DNA of 6,718 nt. Source: Thermococcaceae archaeon (GTDB lineage: Archaea > Methanobacteriota_B > Thermococci > Thermococcales > Thermococcaceae). Numbering within the stretch: position 1 is the stretch's first letter; every line of letters starts with the position of its first letter. Made by a program: the position numbers and the translations under genes. The stretch is from the NCBI GenBank assembly GCA_027064745.1, contig JAMOPD010000366.1, positions 1 through 6,718 on the forward strand. The letters run 5' to 3'. Below the pieces are notes generated by a model that had not been told where the DNA came from, ran no database searches, and worked only from the letters and a program-made list of their open reading frames with translations. Below are positions 4,366 through 6,718 of the stretch, one piece after another.

Positions 4366-6718
4366 ATGAGCATCTTTGAAGCACTGAAGGATATCAAAAG
4401 TGAAATTGCTCATGTGAGTGTTTTCCCACCGAGAGAGGGGGAATATGGGGAGTTCAGGTTCAACAATCCCGAGATAAATGCTCTCATCGAAGAACTCGGC
4501 TTTAAGCTTTACAAACACCAGGCCGAAGCTCTCAAAAGCCTCTATTCTGGGAAAAACATTGTTGTGACAACTCCAACGGCAAGCGGAAAGAGCGAGATTT
4601 TCAGACTGGCAATTTTTGATGACTATCTCTCAAACCCTTACCACACATACCTCCTCGTCTATCCCACGAGGGCCCTCATCAACAATCAGTTTGAGAAGTT
4701 CTCAGTAGAGAATCTTGCATTTTTCCGTCTCACGGAGAGATTCATAGATGCTCATATTCTCACAGGAGATGTATCGTGGGAGGAACGGCGCAAGATAATA
4801 AGGGAAAAGCCCAGTCTGATTTTCACAACCCCTGACATGCTTCACTACAATATTCTGCGCCGCTGGAGGGACTATGAATGGCTTCTCAGGAATCTGCGAT
4901 TTCTCGTCGTTGATGAGCTTCATATATACAGGGGAGTCTTCGGAACCAACGCATCTTATCTCTTCAGGAGGCTTTTCCTCAGGCTTAGACGCCTGAATGC
5001 CAGACCGCAGATTATAGCGCTTTCGGCAACGCTGAGAACGCCAAAGAAATTTGCTGAGAATTTCTTCAGGAAGGAGTTTGAAGTCATAAATAAGGCCACA
5101 AACCCATTCCCGAGGAGGTTTTTAGTGCTTTTTGAACCGAGGAACTTAAACGACAAACAACTGCTCCGTATTGCAGTCGAAAAACTGACGCAAAGCGGTA
5201 TAAAAACTCTCATATTTTTCGACTCACGCAGAGGAACCGAAAAGCTCATGAGATTTCTCCTGAATTCTCCCGCCTTCTCCATGACATCCACATACAAGGG
5301 GACGCTGCCCAAAAACATCCGCTGGCAGATCGAGAGGGATTTCAAGGAAGGCAGGCTTTTAGCCCTGCTGACGACAAACGCCCTTGAGCTCGGCATAGAT
5401 ATCGGCGATTTGGATGCGGTAATCAACTATGGTATTCCTCCGGATGGTCTTTTTTCTCTCATCCAGCGATTTGGCAGGGCTGGAAGGAAGGTGGAAAGAG
5501 AGGCCCTGAATGGCATTATACTGCGTAAAAATGGACTGGATTACTACTACAAGGAGCATACGGAGGAGCTCGTTAAAAAATTGGAGAAAGGAGTGATTGA
5601 GTACATGCCCGTGAATCTCAGGAACAGGGAAGTCGCAAAGAAGCACCTGCACTACCTTCTCACCGAACTCGGAATTGTGGAATGGGAGGAGCTCGATGAC
5701 TTTGAGAGGGATGTTATGGAAGAGCTTGTTCTTGAAAGGAAGGCCTCGCTTAGGAAAAATCCCCTCACAGGAAAACTTGAAGTCCGGCTTTTAAAACCGG
5801 CATTCAGCTACTCCTCCCTGAGAACCGTCAGTGATGAGAGCTATTATCTCGTCGTTGATGAACCATGGATAAAATCAAGCCTTATTGCCAAATCAGGTAT
5901 TTCTGAATTGCTCCGCTTCATAAACTGGCTCAAGATTAAAGGGTACATAATAGAGGAGACCGACAAACCTGAATCCCTTCTCCCGGGCATGGCATATTTC
6001 TCCCGCGGCGAGCTTTACATGGTAAAGGAAAAGCTCAGCATCGGAAAGTTTCACTTTGTGTTTGCGGAGAGAATGAACAGGTTTTGGGATGTTGAAACAT
6101 TCACCAGCAAGAGGGAACATGTTGAAATTCTCGAAGTGAGCAGGAGCAAGATTTACAAGGGAGTTGAAATTCACTTGGGCAGGCTGAAGGTTAGGCATTC
6201 TTACTGGGGCTATGCTGTTAAGGGCAGGGATACCGCGAGTTATGTGGCTGAACTGCTCAGGCTCAAGGATGCAGGTATTCTGAAGGGTGAGATATATTCG
6301 CCGGTAAGCGGGGAGAGGATTGAAACCGAGGAGGACTTCTCAATCCTGAACTGGGAGAAATTTGCCAAAGTGGAGTTCGAAAGGCCTTTTGAGCGAGAGT
6401 TTGAAACGGAGGGTATCTGGCTTGTGTTCCCCGAGAGGATAAGGGAAATCCCGCATGATGAGTTCCACGAGTTTTTCAGAATTGCAGTTGATAAGGGGGC
6501 TGGAGATTTGGCATTTTCACTGTATGAACGACTCAACAGAAGAGAGCTCTTTCCAGAACTCCTGGGGTCTACAACATACCACCTGAAAAAGGCTATCAGA
6601 GATGCACTCCACAAGGCCGGGATTCAGGATGATGAACTGGCATTTGCTGTGAAGAAGATGGTCGACAGTAAAGATGGAGTGAGCTCTGGGCTTCATGCAG
6701 TGGAGCACAACATGATCA
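4366..6718 (+). CDS. SF2 DEAD/DEAH-box helicase, COG1205 (Hrq1/MrfA-like, DUF1998) family, C-terminus beyond the window
   Basis: The first 784 residues of a large ATP-dependent helicase are present. Motifs in order: I TPTASGKSE (69-77), Ia YPTRAL (99-104), TGD (133-135), TTPDML (154-159), II VVDELH (181-186), III LSATL (219-223), IV FFDSRRG (284-290), V TTNALELGIDIG (336-347) and VI QRFGRAGR (367-374). After the two RecA-like lobes come segments that place it in COG1205: SYSSLRTVSDESYYLVVD at about 481-498, LLPGMAYFSRGELYMV at about 538-553, and GLHAVEHNMI (775-784), which begins the DUF1998 region. Family members Hrq1 and MrfA act as 3'-5' DNA helicases in repair. The metal-binding Cys cluster usual in the C-terminus is not in view, and the visible part contains no cysteine at all. 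The ATG at 4366 is the only start after an in-frame stop at 4333, and the message looks leaderless. Helicase identity is sure; the repair role comes from the family. Confidence 0.93.
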   Translation, partial: MSIFEALKDIKSEIAHVSVFPPREGEYGEFRFNNPEINALIEELGFKLYKHQAEALKSLYSGKNIVVTTPTASGKSEIFRLAIFDDYLSNPYHTYLLVYPTRALINNQFEKFSVENLAFFRLTERFIDAHILTGDVSWEERRKIIREKPSLIFTTPDMLHYNILRRWRDYEWLLRNLRFLVVDELHIYRGVFGTNASYLFRRLFLRLRRLNARPQIIALSATLRTPKKFAENFFRKEFEVINKATNPFPRRFLVLFEPRNLNDKQLLRIAVEKLTQSGIKTLIFFDSRRGTEKLMRFLLNSPAFSMTSTYKGTLPKNIRWQIERDFKEGRLLALLTTNALELGIDIGDLDAVINYGIPPDGLFSLIQRFGRAGRKVEREALNGIILRKNGLDYYYKEHTEELVKKLEKGVIEYMPVNLRNREVAKKHLHYLLTELGIVEWEELDDFERDVMEELVLERKASLRKNPLTGKLEVRLLKPAFSYSSLRTVSDESYYLVVDEPWIKSSLIAKSGISELLRFINWLKIKGYIIEETDKPESLLPGMAYFSRGELYMVKEKLSIGKFHFVFAERMNRFWDVETFTSKREHVEILEVSRSKIYKGVEIHLGRLKVRHSYWGYAVKGRDTASYVAELLRLKDAGILKGEIYSPVSGERIETEEDFSILNWEKFAKVEFERPFEREFETEGIWLVFPERIREIPHDEFHEFFRIAVDKGAGDLAFSLYERLNRRELFPELLGSTTYHLKKAIRDALHKAGIQDDELAFAVKKMVDSKDGVSSGLHAVEHNMI

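Noticed and set aside
4702..6708. Several minus-strand open frames of 63-156 codons opposite the helicase
   Set aside because: All lie within the helicase frame, which carries every SF2 motif in order, and none resembles a known family.

Overview
The window looks like chromosomal DNA of a hyperthermophilic euryarchaeon, most likely a member of the Thermococcales (Thermococcus/Pyrococcus/Palaeococcus group). The evidence is an archaeal-type ABCE1/RLI protein very close to the Pyrococcus form as I remember it, GGTGA-type ribosome binding sites (AGGTGATG before 2304, GGTGAG before 4305), TATA-type promoters with no bacterial -35/-10, a COG1205-type helicase, and a heavily N-glycosylatable secreted protein. 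No search was run, so genus is not assigned.

Layout. Positions 1-717 (minus strand) hold a tight three-gene cluster, read from right to left: an ArsR-like winged-helix regulator (431..717) broken by a frameshift, a 66-residue single-pass membrane/coiled-coil protein (227..427), and the start of an AIR-synthase/HypE-like protein that runs off the left edge (1..215). The regulator's stop codon lies inside the ribosome binding site of the small membrane gene, and the next gap is 11 bases, so this is probably one transcript. Positions 718-1140 are an AT-rich stretch of about 420 bases without a convincing gene. It holds the promoter of the cluster, a near-perfect 16-bp inverted repeat (810..885) with a T-rich tract beside it, and the T-rich terminator of the next gene. 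Positions 1141-2304 (minus) encode a secreted protein with a cell-wall-binding-repeat-2-like N-terminal half, 12 N-glycosylation sequons and a helical C-terminal half. Positions 2530-4305 (minus) encode ABCE1/RLI, the ribosome-recycling ATPase. Positions 4366-6718 (plus, truncated at the right edge) encode a large SF2 helicase of the COG1205 (Hrq1/MrfA-like, DUF1998) family. ABCE1 and the helicase diverge from a 60-base gap and may share one palindromic TATA element.

How the parts relate. ABCE1 and the helicase are core information-processing genes. The surface protein is an envelope component with its own promoter. The left cluster looks like a small regulated accessory operon: DNA-binding regulator, membrane-anchored coiled coil and PurM/HypE-fold enzyme. 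The most notable observation is the regulator's frameshift. It is exactly what losing one copy of a perfect 10-bp tandem repeat would produce; restoring that copy rebuilds a canonical winged helix and gives a 98-residue protein ending at the small membrane gene's ribosome binding site.
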